NCBI RefSeq assembly: GCF_025558585.1
Contig: NZ_CP094723.1
Span: forward strand, 1,798,001-1,862,000
Direction of reading: 5' to 3'
DNA: 64,000 nt
Source: Staphylococcus sp. IVB6214
Lineage (GTDB): Bacteria; Bacillota; Bacilli; Staphylococcales; Staphylococcaceae
Both the position numbers and the translations under genes were made by a program. Below are positions 10,275-18,882 of this stretch, in pieces. Every line of letters begins with the position of its first letter. The stretch's first letter is position 1. Below the pieces are notes generated by a model that saw nothing but the letters and a program-made list of their open reading frames with translations, had not been told where the DNA came from and searched no databases.

Positions 10275-10320
10275 AACTGAAACAAAGCTTTTGTCATATC
10301 GCTTTGTTTCAGTTTTTTCT
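10275..10320 (+). terminator. Terminator of moaC
   Basis: Stem AACTGAAACAAAGC / GCTTTGTTTCAGTT followed by TTTT. On the minus strand the A-tract would also allow some termination of moaB transcripts. Confidence 0.88.
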
Positions 10321-10352
10321 ACTCAATCCCTAAACGCTTCTTTCACAACCTC
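10321..10352 (+). repeat. Remnant of the 121-bp hairpin repeat (right end)
   Basis: About 32 bp matching the right end of the repeat units at 18.6 and 61.1 kb (CTCAATCCCTAA-CGCTTCTTTCACAACCTC). It lies between the moaC terminator and the moaB stop. The rest of the unit is missing. Confidence 0.7.
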
Positions 10353-10357
10353 TTATA

Positions 10358-10858
10358 TTACTTATTCATTTCATGGATAAGATGGTTTAATTCAGGAAGA
10401 ATCAATTTGTTTAAACCAAGCTTGACGGCTCCCGTAGAACCTGGCAAGCAGAAAATTAATTTGTTGCCGATCGTACCACCCACAGCACGAGATAATAATG
10501 CTCGTGTACCGACATCTTCAACATAACTCAAGTATCGGAACAATTCGCCAAAACCTTCTATTTCTTTCGTCAACATTGGAGAAACTGTTTCGATTGTGAC
10601 ATCACGTGGCGCAATGCCTGTACCGCCTGTTGTTACAATGACTTCAACATCTTCTGCTAGCCATTTATCAAGTTGTGCTTGTATCTCTTCCTTGTCATCT
10701 TTAACAATACAGTAATGCTCAGGTTGAACGACTGTGTTAATCGTTTCCAACAATGTTTTAACCAATTGTCCACCTTTATCCGTCTCAACAGTACGTGTAT
10801 CTGATACGGTTAGTACTGCACAACGTATATCTCTATCTAACTTCACATTTGTATGCAT
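10358..10858 (-). CDS. moaB: Molybdopterin adenylyltransferase-type protein MoaB
   Basis: 166 aa of the MoaB/MogA fold, thought to adenylate molybdopterin before MoeA acts. Signature [14 protein letters not shown] (about 76-89) and the C-terminal [11 protein letters not shown] loop. AAAGGAGG precedes ATG. It follows moeB on the same strand with a 21-nt gap and likely shares its promoter. Confidence 0.93.
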   Translation of the reverse strand: MHTNVKLDRDIRCAVLTVSDTRTVETDKGGQLVKTLLETINTVVQPEHYCIVKDDKEEIQAQLDKWLAEDVEVIVTTGGTGIAPRDVTIETVSPMLTKEIEGFGELFRYLSYVEDVGTRALLSRAVGGTIGNKLIFCLPGSTGAVKLGLNKLILPELNHLIHEMNK

Positions 10859-10879
10859 GTGACAACCTCCTTTTTCATG

Positions 10880-11884
10880 TTAACCAAATAATTGATGAAT
10901 CAACTTCTTCGCTTGTGTCACTTCTTTCATACCATGTATCAACAGACGCCCATTTTGAAATGCGACAATGCGGTAGCCTTCATACTCAAACTGTAATAAA
11001 TACCCATTTGAATGATAGGCGATATGACGTGTGGTTAAATACTCCACTAGCTGTTCATACGTTAAACCTTCATGTTGATATTGAACTGTATCACGGCCAC
11101 ACATCGCAGCATATTGTGTTGATGTATGGTTCAAATACGGATACTCAGGATGTTCACCACAAGTCGTGCACCCTTTACGTTGCATACGACCAAAGCCAAA
11201 TACATGATGTGTACCGTCCCAAATATCACCGTATGTCAACTTAGGCTCTATCGGTGTTTCTGTTAATATTTTCAATGCATCTCTCAATTGTAAGCTTGTC
11301 GCCATCGTAACAGCCGGTTGAATGACCCCTACCGTATCACACGTAAGATTCATAGCTGGAATCTGTGGGATTAGACATTGAAAGCACGGGGTTTGTCCTG
11401 GAATAAAAGCTGCTTCAACATACGTGCTTCGTACAACACCACCGTATACCCATGGTTTTTGACAAGCAAAAGCAACATCATTAATCATCATACGTGTCTC
11501 AAAGTTATCTGTGGCATCCAATACAACATCCACTTGTGGTACTAACTCATTGAGAAAGACACCATCGACATGCTCGATATAAGTGACGACATCGACATCT
11601 TCATGAATCGCTTGTAATGCGTTCTGAGCTGCAATCACTTTCGGCATCTGCTGTCGTGCATCTTCTTCTGTAAAGAGTGTTTGACGTTGTAAGTTTGAAT
11701 ACTCAATATAATCGCGATCCACGATATGAAGTTTTCCTATTCCTGCACGTACAAGTCCTTCAGCGAGATGTGTGCCCAATGCGCCCATTCCTATAATCAA
11801 TGCAGACTTGCGATTAATCTTCTCTTGTCCGTCTTGACCGATGCCATCAAACAGTATTTGTCGTGAATAACGATTATGTGTCAT
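10880..11884 (-). CDS. moeB: MoeB/ThiF-family sulfur-carrier adenylyltransferase
   Basis: E1-like enzyme that adenylates the C-terminal glycine of MoaD. 334 aa: nucleotide-binding GMGALGTHLAEGL (about 32-44), DATDNFETR (about 120-128), and zinc-ligand pairs CFQC (about 171) and CTTC (about 238). The C-terminal 90 residues resemble the position of a rhodanese extension, but I see no rhodanese active-site Cys loop. ThiF is an alternative name; the Moco context favours MoeB. A TTGAGA-N17-TATAAT promoter is visible upstream. Confidence 0.9.
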   Translation of the reverse strand: MTHNRYSRQILFDGIGQDGQEKINRKSALIIGMGALGTHLAEGLVRAGIGKLHIVDRDYIEYSNLQRQTLFTEEDARQQMPKVIAAQNALQAIHEDVDVVTYIEHVDGVFLNELVPQVDVVLDATDNFETRMMINDVAFACQKPWVYGGVVRSTYVEAAFIPGQTPCFQCLIPQIPAMNLTCDTVGVIQPAVTMATSLQLRDALKILTETPIEPKLTYGDIWDGTHHVFGFGRMQRKGCTTCGEHPEYPYLNHTSTQYAAMCGRDTVQYQHEGLTYEQLVEYLTTRHIAYHSNGYLLQFEYEGYRIVAFQNGRLLIHGMKEVTQAKKLIHQLFG

Positions 11885-11920
11885 GGTTCTTAACCTTTCT
11901 TACTTTAATAGTCTCTTCTA

Positions 11921-11949
11921 ATTATACGTTGTTCCATCTATACTCTCAA
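11921..11949 (-). promoter_or_regulatory. Sigma-A promoter of moeB-moaB
   Basis: On the minus strand -35 TTGAGA (11944-11949), 17-nt spacer, -10 TATAAT (11921-11926), about 37 nt before the moeB ATG. No operator was recognised. Confidence 0.65.
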
Positions 11950-12092
11950 TCAATTAAAACGCATCAGTAACTATGCGACAATTAGGCATTTCAATACATT
12001 CATCCAGTGTTTTCCCTAAGTTTCTCAATATACGTCACACTTCATCCATTTATCATTAAAATCGCTTGAAATCAATGCATCTATTAATAAAT

Positions 12093-12343
12093 GGGAGTGG
12101 GACAGAAATGGTGACTAGAAGTTTTGCAGTAGCTGATTGATATGTGACTACGTTTACTTAATAAACTTGTCACACATCTAATCATCTTTGCAGGAGCACT
12201 ACGACAAAATCATTATAAATGTTTATGATTTTTGTAGTGCTCCCAAAGTTTATAAAAACGTATTTTCACTTCAGACACCTACTGCCATTACACTTATTTC
12301 TATATCTTAAAAACGAGGAGCTGAGCACTATGTCCCAGCTCCT
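12093..12343. repeat. Copy 1 of a ~250-bp three-hairpin intergenic element
   Basis: This element fills most of the 466-bp gap between moeB and modC; the remaining moeB-proximal part holds only the promoter above. It begins GGGAGTGGGACAGAAAT and holds three hairpins: GATATGTGAC (12139-12148) / GTCACACATC (12169-12178); GGAGCACTAC (12193-12202) / GTAGTGCTCC (12234-12243) with an inner AT-rich stem; and AGGAGCTG (12316-12323) / CAGCTCCT (12336-12343). A near-identical copy is at 21561-21851. The last hairpin plus its T-run doubles as the mod operon terminator. Confidence 0.85.
12307..12343 (-). terminator. Terminator of modABC
   Basis: On the minus strand AGGAGCTG / CAGCTCCT followed by CGTTTTT, 8 nt past the modC stop. 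It is the third hairpin of the repeat element. Confidence 0.8.
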
Positions 12344-12350
12344 TAAATAT

Positions 12351-12956
12351 TTATCCAATTTCAATGATTTCATGTGCCAATTGTTGCGCTTCTTGTTGTG
12401 AGTGTGTGACGAAAATAATCGGAATTTGCCACGTTTCAAAAATATACTGCACTAATTTCATACTTTCTTGTTTAGAAACATCATCTAAACTAGAAAACGG
12501 CTCATCCAATAACAACAAATTAGGTTTCGTACTTAATGCTCTTGCTAAGGCTGCCCGTTGCTTCTCTCCACCAGAACATCTCAACGGATAAGCATCCAAA
12601 ATATGTGTAATTTTAAGTGTACCAACAAGCTTCTCAATATGTGTATTAAACTCAGTCATAAAGGTAATGTTTTGTCGAATCGTCATATGAGGAAATAACT
12701 GATAATCTTGAAAAAGATAACCGATATGACGATCTCTAATCGGTATATTCAGTGGTTGAGTCGTATCCAAAATGTTTTTTTGATTGATACGTACCCAGCC
12801 TTTGTCCGGTGATTGAATCCCAGCAATCATATTGAGACACGTTGTTTTCCCAATACCTGAAACACCTTGTAAAGCATAAATCTTAGGTTTGTCTGTCTTT
12901 ATTTGAAAAGCAATCACTTTATCGTTGATTCGTTTCTCCAGATAAATATCAAGCAT
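12351..12956 (-). CDS. modC: Molybdate ABC transporter ATP-binding protein ModC
   Basis: ATPase of the molybdate importer. 201 aa: Walker A GVSGIGKTTCLN (about 32-43), ABC signature CSGGEKQRAALARAL (about 123-137), Walker B LLLLDEPFSSLD (about 144-155), switch His in FVTHSQQEA. It stops after the ATPase domain and lacks the C-terminal MOP regulatory domain of the longer ModC proteins. ATG directly follows the modB stop, so the two are translationally coupled. Confidence 0.92.
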   Translation of the reverse strand: MLDIYLEKRINDKVIAFQIKTDKPKIYALQGVSGIGKTTCLNMIAGIQSPDKGWVRINQKNILDTTQPLNIPIRDRHIGYLFQDYQLFPHMTIRQNITFMTEFNTHIEKLVGTLKITHILDAYPLRCSGGEKQRAALARALSTKPNLLLLDEPFSSLDDVSKQESMKLVQYIFETWQIPIIFVTHSQQEAQQLAHEIIEIG

Positions 12957-13628
12957 CTATCTCACCTCACGATATCGATCTTTATTGAGCACGTTCATCG
13001 TTCCCATAACTGATACCGCAAAGGCAACAAGTATCAATACCCATAGCCATGCTTGATTCTCTCTTCCCTGTTGAACAAGAAAATAGATTTCTAGAGGTAA
13101 CGTATTCGTTTTACCGGGAATGTACCCTGCAATCATCAGTGTTGCACCAAATTCACCAATAGCACGGGCAAATGCCATCATCGTTCCAGATATCAGTGCA
13201 CGTTTGGATAGTGGCAAGATAAGTCGATAAAATATTTTACGCTCTGTTGCCCCCATTGTACGTGCAGTATTCAACATTTTATCATCAATACTCCGAAAGC
13301 CTTGTACTGCATGTTGATACATCAATGGAAAGCTTACAATGACTGATGCAATCACGGCACCTGTCAATGTAAACACAACTTTAATACCTACAATATCCGT
13401 CAAAAAGTGCCCAATCGGTCCATTTACCGAGAATAAAATGAGCAGTAAGAAACCCATAACGGTTGGTGGTAACACTATTGGTAACAGTACGAGACTCTCA
13501 CAAAACTTAATGAGACGTCCTTGTTTGTTATATAAAAATTTTGCGAGTAATGTGGCAAATATAACAACAATAATGGTACTAATCATTGCCACACGTAAAG
13601 AGATCCAAAACGGTGTAAGTTCCGACAT
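12957..13628 (-). CDS. modB: Molybdate ABC transporter permease ModB
   Basis: 223-aa inner-membrane permease with about five to six hydrophobic segments and the binding-protein-dependent transport loop ARTMGATERKIFYRLILP (about 123-140), which docks on ModC. Lies between modA (11-nt gap) and modC. Confidence 0.94.
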   Translation of the reverse strand: MSELTPFWISLRVAMISTIIVVIFATLLAKFLYNKQGRLIKFCESLVLLPIVLPPTVMGFLLLILFSVNGPIGHFLTDIVGIKVVFTLTGAVIASVIVSFPLMYQHAVQGFRSIDDKMLNTARTMGATERKIFYRLILPLSKRALISGTMMAFARAIGEFGATLMIAGYIPGKTNTLPLEIYFLVQQGRENQAWLWVLILVAFAVSVMGTMNVLNKDRYREVR

Positions 13629-13639
13629 ATATGTGTCAC

Positions 13640-14401
13640 CTAGACTTCAAAATGATATTTTTTTAAAATTTGTTTAGCTTCATCCGACTGCATAAACTCC
13701 AGCCATTCTTTCGCAGCCTTATTGTCTGTCACAAGACCCATTCGATACGTAATTGGTTTGTCCAGTTCAGCTTCAAATACTTTTTCAACACCTTGTTGCG
13801 GTTGATCGCCAACAAATAAATCTGTTTCATAAACAAATCCAAGTTGTGCATTCCCCTTGTCCACATAGTTCAGTACTTCACGTACATCTTTCGCATACAC
13901 AATGTGTGATTGTACTGTATCCCATAAGTGTTGGCGCTCCAAATACTTCTTCGCATACTTACCCGCCGGTACAGATTCCACTTCACCAATTGCCAACTTA
14001 TCTGAATCCTTTAGACTATCTAATCCTGTAAGTTCGCTATCTTTTGACTTAATCAACACTAGCTTATTATGCGCATAGTCATAAATATCTGTTACTTTCC
14101 CTTGTTTTTTCAAGGCATCCACGTCTTTTGTGTTCGCAGACATCAGCACATCAGCTGGCGCCCCTTTTTCAATCTGTTGTCTCAATGCACCAGAGCCACC
14201 ATAATTAAATTCTAGATTAACGTCTTGATGCTTCTTGTGAAAGGCTGTCTCTAATTCTTTTGTTACGTCAGTAAGGCTTGCCGCTGCTGAAATAGTGATT
14301 TGTTCCTTTTCATTCTTACCATTAGACTGTGATGTACCACATGCTGCCAACAGTAATACGAGCGACATACACAACACCCATAAAAATTTTGACTTCATCA
14401 T
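13640..14401 (-). CDS. modA: Molybdate-binding lipoprotein ModA
   Basis: Extracellular substrate-binding lipoprotein of the importer. 253 aa with a signal peptide ending in the lipobox LLAAC (Cys at about 21). The mature part begins with the ModA pattern ITISAAASLTDVTKELE and continues NYGGSGALRQQIEKGAPADV (about 66-85), whose Ser/Ala residues line the oxyanion site in the family. First gene of modABC, divergent from fdhD with a 173-bp spacer. Confidence 0.95.
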   Translation of the reverse strand: MMKSKFLWVLCMSLVLLLAACGTSQSNGKNEKEQITISAAASLTDVTKELETAFHKKHQDVNLEFNYGGSGALRQQIEKGAPADVLMSANTKDVDALKKQGKVTDIYDYAHNKLVLIKSKDSELTGLDSLKDSDKLAIGEVESVPAGKYAKKYLERQHLWDTVQSHIVYAKDVREVLNYVDKGNAQLGFVYETDLFVGDQPQQGVEKVFEAELDKPITYRMGLVTDNKAAKEWLEFMQSDEAKQILKKYHFEV

Positions 14402-14574
14402 TTAACACCCCTTTTAAAAGCAATGTTCTCTTTTTTATCATTTTATCAAATGCTCCATTAAAAAGGCTATTTTTTATCGCATAATATTTCTTAAAGGCTT
14501 TCAAAATGATAGAAAAACACTTAAACTAATAGTAATAGACACGGTTAATCCAACAGAGATAAGGGGGCTTATAC

Positions 14575-15399
14575 ATGGATCACGACATTCGCTATAATCA
14601 AACAATGATTCGCTATCAAGATGGTGAATTGATTGAAACAACAGACGATTATGTAACAGAGTTCCCGTTGACAGTTATCGTGAATGGCCACGAATTTGCG
14701 ACAATTATTTGTAGCCCAAATAATTTGGAAGAACTTGTATTAGGCTTTTTAGCCTCAGAAGGTGTCATCTTTAAACGAGAAGATTTGCTACAACTTGAAT
14801 TAGATGATCAGCGTGGTTATGCACATGTAAAAGTTACGACTGATATTGAACAAGCAAACTACCTTTCGACAAAACGTATGGTTGCTTCCTGTTGTGGTAA
14901 AAGCAGAGAATTTTACTTTCAAAATGATGCTGCCATTGCTAAAACTTCTATGTCCACTATCAAATTGGCACCATCGCAAATACTTCATATGATGTCACAA
15001 CTACAAGCACATAGTACAACATTTATCGCAACTGGCGGACTACATAATGCGGCGATTAGCGACGGACATTCGTTTTATGTTCATCGCCAAGACATCGGAC
15101 GACATAATGCGCTTGATAAGCTTTACGGCTACTGTATTAAACGACATATCTCTGTACGCAACAAAATATTAATCTTTAGCGGGCGTATCTCATCTGAAAT
15201 ATTAATTAAAGCCGCAAAGATTGGTGTTGGTATGATCATTTCTAAGTCAGCACCGACGACACTTGCAGTACAACTTGCACAAGACTTGAACATTACAGCT
15301 ATCGGTTTCGTAAGAGAAGGTCACTTTAACATATATAGTCATCCAGAACGTGTAGTGGGTGCACCGAAACTACTCAATACATCACAGCAATGTACCTAA
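14575..15399 (+). CDS. fdhD: Formate dehydrogenase accessory sulfurtransferase FdhD
   Basis: Transfers sulfur to the molybdenum cofactor of formate dehydrogenase, which is needed for FdhA activity. 274 aa. Family motifs: CSPNNLEELVLGFLASEGVI (about 44-63), the cysteine loop VASCCGKSR (about 102-110), TGGLHNAAI (about 153) and RQDIGRHNALDKLYG (about 171-185). The Cys loop has adjacent cysteines instead of the spaced CxxC pair of E. coli FdhD. AAGGGGG precedes ATG. Divergent from modA; it supports the fdhA gene at 35-38 kb. Confidence 0.95.
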   Translation: MDHDIRYNQTMIRYQDGELIETTDDYVTEFPLTVIVNGHEFATIICSPNNLEELVLGFLASEGVIFKREDLLQLELDDQRGYAHVKVTTDIEQANYLSTKRMVASCCGKSREFYFQNDAAIAKTSMSTIKLAPSQILHMMSQLQAHSTTFIATGGLHNAAISDGHSFYVHRQDIGRHNALDKLYGYCIKRHISVRNKILIFSGRISSEILIKAAKIGVGMIISKSAPTTLAVQLAQDLNITAIGFVREGHFNIYSHPERVVGAPKLLNTSQQCT

Positions 15400-15406
15400 T
15401 AGAAAT

Positions 15407-15441
15407 GCCACTGTTTCACAATGATGTGCACAGTGGCTTTC
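15407..15441 (+). terminator. Terminator of fdhD
   Basis: Stem GCCACTGT / ACAGTGGC followed by TTTCTTA, between fdhD and the convergent acetyltransferase gene. Confidence 0.75.
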
Positions 15442-15456
15442 TTAATGCTTCTATTT

Positions 15457-16206
15457 TTATTCTTTAAGTGCTGAATATTGAAAGCCCATATATGTATATC
15501 CTTGTTTTATATACATATCTTTAGCTGTATCTTCTGCATCAGCTACGAGTATCACCGGCTTTTCTCCTGCTAAATCACCAACTGCTGCTTGCATACGCGA
15601 GCCAATGCCACGTCGTTGATACTCTGTTAATACCGCAAAACCATCAATCTCCACAAAATGTTCGCTCGAGATCACATTCACAATACCAACAGGCTCAGAA
15701 TCATTATAAGCAACGTAATACCAAACTTCATGAGATGCGTCCAATAGCATTTCTTTCATATAGTTTTTGCTTTCTATTATATAAGCTTCTCCATATTCAA
15801 TACTTGAAGGGGTGAAAACAGTAAAATAATCTTCTATGTTCTCTCCAGTCACTCGTTCTAATCGAATAGGCTGTTGTGTCAATTGTCTTAACTGCTCAGA
15901 TTCAATCATATACAATTCGATACAACCGAGTGAAAAACCTTCTCCCCGCAAGTATTGAAGCATATCAACAGATGGTTTCATATCTTGTGGAAAGACGAAG
16001 TTTAGATGTGATGAACCTTGTGCTTTATGTACTTTCTCCTGCTGAATCATGTCATTTTTGAACGTCAATAAGTCAGGCATTTTTTTATAACACCACTTGT
16101 TTGCGTCAAATTTAAGCGGTCTCTCGGGCGTTTGATAATATGCTACTCTATCATCTTCTCCAACTAATGAACCGTCCGTATATATATGTGCCATAGTAAC
16201 ATTCAT
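15457..16206 (-). CDS. GNAT-family N-acetyltransferase
   Basis: 249 aa. The C-terminal half (about 120-249) is a GNAT domain with the acetyl-CoA pyrophosphate loop YQRRGIGSRM (about 196-205) and the closing AKDMYIKQGYTYMGFQ strand. The N-terminal half is unassigned. ATG follows AGGTGA. The substrate is unknown. It lies 24 nt downstream of bioY on the same strand, so it may be cotranscribed and under BirA control. Confidence 0.8.
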   Translation of the reverse strand: MNVTMAHIYTDGSLVGEDDRVAYYQTPERPLKFDANKWCYKKMPDLLTFKNDMIQQEKVHKAQGSSHLNFVFPQDMKPSVDMLQYLRGEGFSLGCIELYMIESEQLRQLTQQPIRLERVTGENIEDYFTVFTPSSIEYGEAYIIESKNYMKEMLLDASHEVWYYVAYNDSEPVGIVNVISSEHFVEIDGFAVLTEYQRRGIGSRMQAAVGDLAGEKPVILVADAEDTAKDMYIKQGYTYMGFQYSALKE

Positions 16207-16229
16207 CTGATCACCTGCTTTTTCTATAT

Positions 16230-16790
16230 TTATGCAGACAGTTGTTTCATAATACGTGCTGTCACTGGGTTATGATACAAAGCAACTGCAATTAGACTCG
16301 CAATGATCGCTTTGATTAAGTCTCCAGGAATAAATGTCAATGACAGTAACAATGCTTTATCAATTGGCATATGGATAATAAGCGCCATCACAATGCCACC
16401 TACTGCATCTAGTAAAACCACACCATATATCACAATGATAGCAAGTGTGCGTCCAAAGTTAAGTTTATCATAGTGACGATCACGTGCCCATCCGATCAAA
16501 AACGCAGAGATGATATACATACCAAGGTATCCAGCTGATGGTCCTAAAAATACACCGAAACCACCTCGTCCACCTGATAGTAAAGGAGCTCCTGCCATAA
16601 CGAGTAATAAAAAGACAATAACACTTAACACCCCATATTTACGACCTAATATGATACCCGCCAAAAAGATACCTACGTTTTGTAATACAATGGGTACGGG
16701 TAAGAATGGCAACGGAATCGCTGGCACTAAACCCATTACGGCGATAATAGCTGTCATGAGCGCAGCATAGACTAAATGTTTTGTATTCAA
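16230..16790 (-). CDS. bioY: Biotin transporter substrate-binding protein BioY
   Basis: Membrane S-component of an energy-coupling-factor biotin importer; the ECF ATPases and T-component are encoded elsewhere. 186 aa, about six hydrophobic segments, family signature GGRGGFGVFLGPSAGYLGMY (about 74-93). Initiates at TTG behind a strong AGGAGG with an 8-nt spacer. A BirA-type operator overlaps its promoter, so it should be repressed by biotinyl-AMP-bound BirA. Confidence 0.94.
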   Translation of the reverse strand: MNTKHLVYAALMTAIIAVMGLVPAIPLPFLPVPIVLQNVGIFLAGIILGRKYGVLSVIVFLLLVMAGAPLLSGGRGGFGVFLGPSAGYLGMYIISAFLIGWARDRHYDKLNFGRTLAIIVIYGVVLLDAVGGIVMALIIHMPIDKALLLSLTFIPGDLIKAIIASLIAVALYHNPVTARIMKQLSA

Positions 16791-16853
16791 TAACTGTTCC
16801 TCCTGTATATAAGAAAAATCAGAATCCGTTTCTCTTTTTTGATTCTACGCTGT

Positions 16854-16896
16854 ATTATATCACCCTTGTAAACCTCTAGTCTATAAAAGTTTACAA
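16854..16896 (-). promoter_or_regulatory. bioY promoter with BirA-type operator
   Basis: Inverted repeat TTGTAAAC (16866-16873), 15-bp gap, GTTTACAA (16889-16896). On the minus strand a -10 TATAAT (16854-16859) follows, with a -35-like TAGACT inside the operator gap at 18-nt spacing. This is the arrangement of Gram-positive BirA biotin operators, which have two half-sites about 14-16 bp apart. The distal half-site overlaps the nanK stop codon. Confidence 0.8.
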
Positions 16897-17754
16897 TTTC
16901 GAAACTGCGCCAATCAGTGCTGCATTATTTTGCAATCGTGCCACACTAATTTCAGCATGACCATAGCCTTTTGGGAGATATTTTTCTACTTGTGGCACAA
17001 TCAGTTGTAATAATCTGTCACCCTGTGCAGAAATCCCCCCACCGATAACGATCTCTTGTGGATCATACATTATTTGAATTTCTGCAATTCCACGTGCCAC
17101 TTCTTCTGCCCATTCTTGTAATTCAAGATGTGCACACGTATCACCCCTATATGCTCTCTCAAACCACTCAGGAATTGGTAGATATGGATATCCCTTATCA
17201 GACAATTGTCGTTTCAATCCGTTTGTTGAAGCCCGTTGCTCATAGTTCGTACCCGTTTCAGGATCATAAAGTAAGTTACCAATTTGATTCGGTCGATGAC
17301 GTGCACCTGTCATCAACCCAAATGCTTTATGATAGTAACTTCCACCAATGCCAGTTCCTAACGTTAAACAGAAAATACTTTCAACATCTTCTGTATGTAC
17401 TGTGAGTTCACCAAGTAGCGCCGCATCTACATCATTAAAAACATGTAGTTCTTGTACGTATGGTGCCAGATGTTCTGAAAAGTCCGTACCGGTATAATCT
17501 ATAATATTAGGATTTGCATACGCAATTTTACGTTGTTCTCGATTCACAGCACCCGCTGTTGAAATACCGACACGAATATCAGTCAAATGGTGTTGTTCTT
17601 TAAAGGCGCATAATTGTCTTTTAACTTCTTTCACAATCGCATCATCATAATTGACTGGTGTCCGTACTTTTTGATAATGAGAGAGCCCCCCATCTTGTGC
17701 GACTATTGCCGACTTAATATATGTTCCACCGATATCAAATGCGATGTTCGTCAT
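16891..17754 (-). CDS. nanK: ROK-family N-acetylmannosamine kinase NanK
   Basis: Phosphorylates N-acetylmannosamine released by NanA. 287 aa: ATP-binding FDIGGTYIKSA (about 6-16), FNDVDAALLGE (about 111-121), LTLGTGIGGSYY (about 133). It lacks the His/Cys zinc cluster of most ROK sugar kinases, as does S. aureus NanK as I recall it, which it closely resembles. Its first 20 nt overlap the 3' end of the GntR gene; its AAAGGGG ribosome binding site lies inside that gene. Confidence 0.88.
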   Translation of the reverse strand: MTNIAFDIGGTYIKSAIVAQDGGLSHYQKVRTPVNYDDAIVKEVKRQLCAFKEQHHLTDIRVGISTAGAVNREQRKIAYANPNIIDYTGTDFSEHLAPYVQELHVFNDVDAALLGELTVHTEDVESIFCLTLGTGIGGSYYHKAFGLMTGARHRPNQIGNLLYDPETGTNYEQRASTNGLKRQLSDKGYPYLPIPEWFERAYRGDTCAHLELQEWAEEVARGIAEIQIMYDPQEIVIGGGISAQGDRLLQLIVPQVEKYLPKGYGHAEISVARLQNNAALIGAVSKL

Positions 17755-18433
17755 AGTATTCTGCCCCTTTCATCAAGTGATCTGTTAGTAATACTTTAGC
17801 TTTATCGTAGTTTTGGCTCTTCAATGCTTCATATATTTGTTGATGTTCCTGCATACTATTTAAGTTTTGTGCTTCTGATGTTTCAATCGGTGTTCGATAA
17901 AAATAAGCATGTACAACAGCACTCATCTGCTTAAACAACTCTGAATCCACAGCCATCAATAGCTGCGCATGAAATGCACGATCAGTTTCACTGTCAAACT
18001 TCGACACATCATCAACAAGAGTTTGTTCCATTCCTTCCAGTGATGCCCGTTCTCTTTCAATAACATCTATGGCAGCCAGTTCAAACGTCAAACGTAACAT
18101 CATCAAGTCTTTCAGGTTCCCTTGAGACACTTGAAAGCTAAACAGGAAGCCTTCAATAAGCGGACGTATATCTTGTTCTTTAACCAATGTACCACGACCT
18201 TGTACACTTTCTGTCACACCTGTATTTTCAAGATAACTCAGCGCCTCCCTAATCACTGAACGACTCACTTGATAATCTTCAGCTAATTGACGTTCTGTCG
18301 GCAACTTATCACCTACTTGTAATTGTTCTTTAATAATATGATCCTTTATTTTTTCAACAACCATTTGTTTTAAACTTTGACGTGCCGTCACCTTATCGAT
18401 AGATTCCACTTTACACATTCCTTTTCCAATCAT
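17735..18433 (-). CDS. GntR/FadR-family regulator of the sialic acid genes
   Basis: 232 aa: N-terminal winged helix with GDKLPTERQLAEDYQVSRSV (about 42-61) and a C-terminal FCD ligand-binding domain (about 90-225). The FCD class usually binds organic acids, so a sialic acid or ManNAc-derived effector is inferred from context. Three starts compete: ATG 18433, ATG 18418, and GTG 18409, the last having AAAGGA at a good 8-nt distance. Cotranscribed with nanK. A FadR-type palindrome lies in front of nanA. In S. aureus the nan regulator is an RpiR-family protein, so this is a different regulator for the same pathway. Confidence 0.8.
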   Translation of the reverse strand: MIGKGMCKVESIDKVTARQSLKQMVVEKIKDHIIKEQLQVGDKLPTERQLAEDYQVSRSVIREALSYLENTGVTESVQGRGTLVKEQDIRPLIEGFLFSFQVSQGNLKDLMMLRLTFELAAIDVIERERASLEGMEQTLVDDVSKFDSETDRAFHAQLLMAVDSELFKQMSAVVHAYFYRTPIETSEAQNLNSMQEHQQIYEALKSQNYDKAKVLLTDHLMKGAEYYDEHRI

Positions 18434-18882
18434 GTTTATCTTGATGTTTCATTGCCATAGTTAATTTTGCGATTTCCATCTACTGTATTTGACTTTAACT
18501 TTTAATACAACGATATCATGACTCATCTAGTTACACACATCATCGTACCAATTGTTTCGGTTTTTGAGAATAGATTTTGTGCGACTCAATTCTAACCGTA
18601 CTTTTCACAACCTCGTGGTGTCAGTGTTCATAAAGCAGAATTCTCCGTAGAACGTCGCAATTCCACAAAATAAAAAAGCTATTTCGAGAATTGCTTGGGT
18701 TCTACTCGAATTCTAAACGCTTTACTCACAACCTCGTGGTGTCAGTGTTCAAAGTACAGAATTTGCGACAGAACTTCACGGCTCTACAAAATCAAAAAGC
18801 TATTTTGAGAATTGCTTGGGTTCTGCTCAACCCCTAAGCGCTTCTCTCACAACCTCGTTAGGATATTTTTTTATGTTTTATA
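18434..18882. other. Long spacer between the GntR gene and the nanA promoter
   Basis: About 450 bp without a supported gene. The half near nanA is filled by the 121-bp hairpin repeat (18590-18859). The half near the regulator is AT-rich, with no element I can name apart from the regulator's presumed promoter. Confidence 0.6.
18590..18859 (+). repeat. Tandem 121-bp hairpin repeat, plus-strand locus
   Basis: The box CACAACCTCG recurs at 18606, 18727 and 18848, exactly 121 bp apart. The first two copies continue TGGTGTCAGTGTTCA; the third is truncated. Between boxes lies a long hairpin. In unit 1 (18632-18723) the paired segments are AAAGC/GCTTT, AGAATTC/GAATTCT, GAAC/GTTC, GCAATTC/GAATTGC and CAAAATA/TATTTCG. 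Unit 2 keeps CAGAAC/GTTCTG and CAAAAT/ATTTTG. An inverted locus of the same family is at 61051-61215. Confidence 0.85.

Noticed and set aside
18590..18859. Regularly spaced repeats as a CRISPR array
   Set aside because: The spacing is 121 bp, the sequence between boxes is itself repeated and self-complementary, and no cas genes are present.
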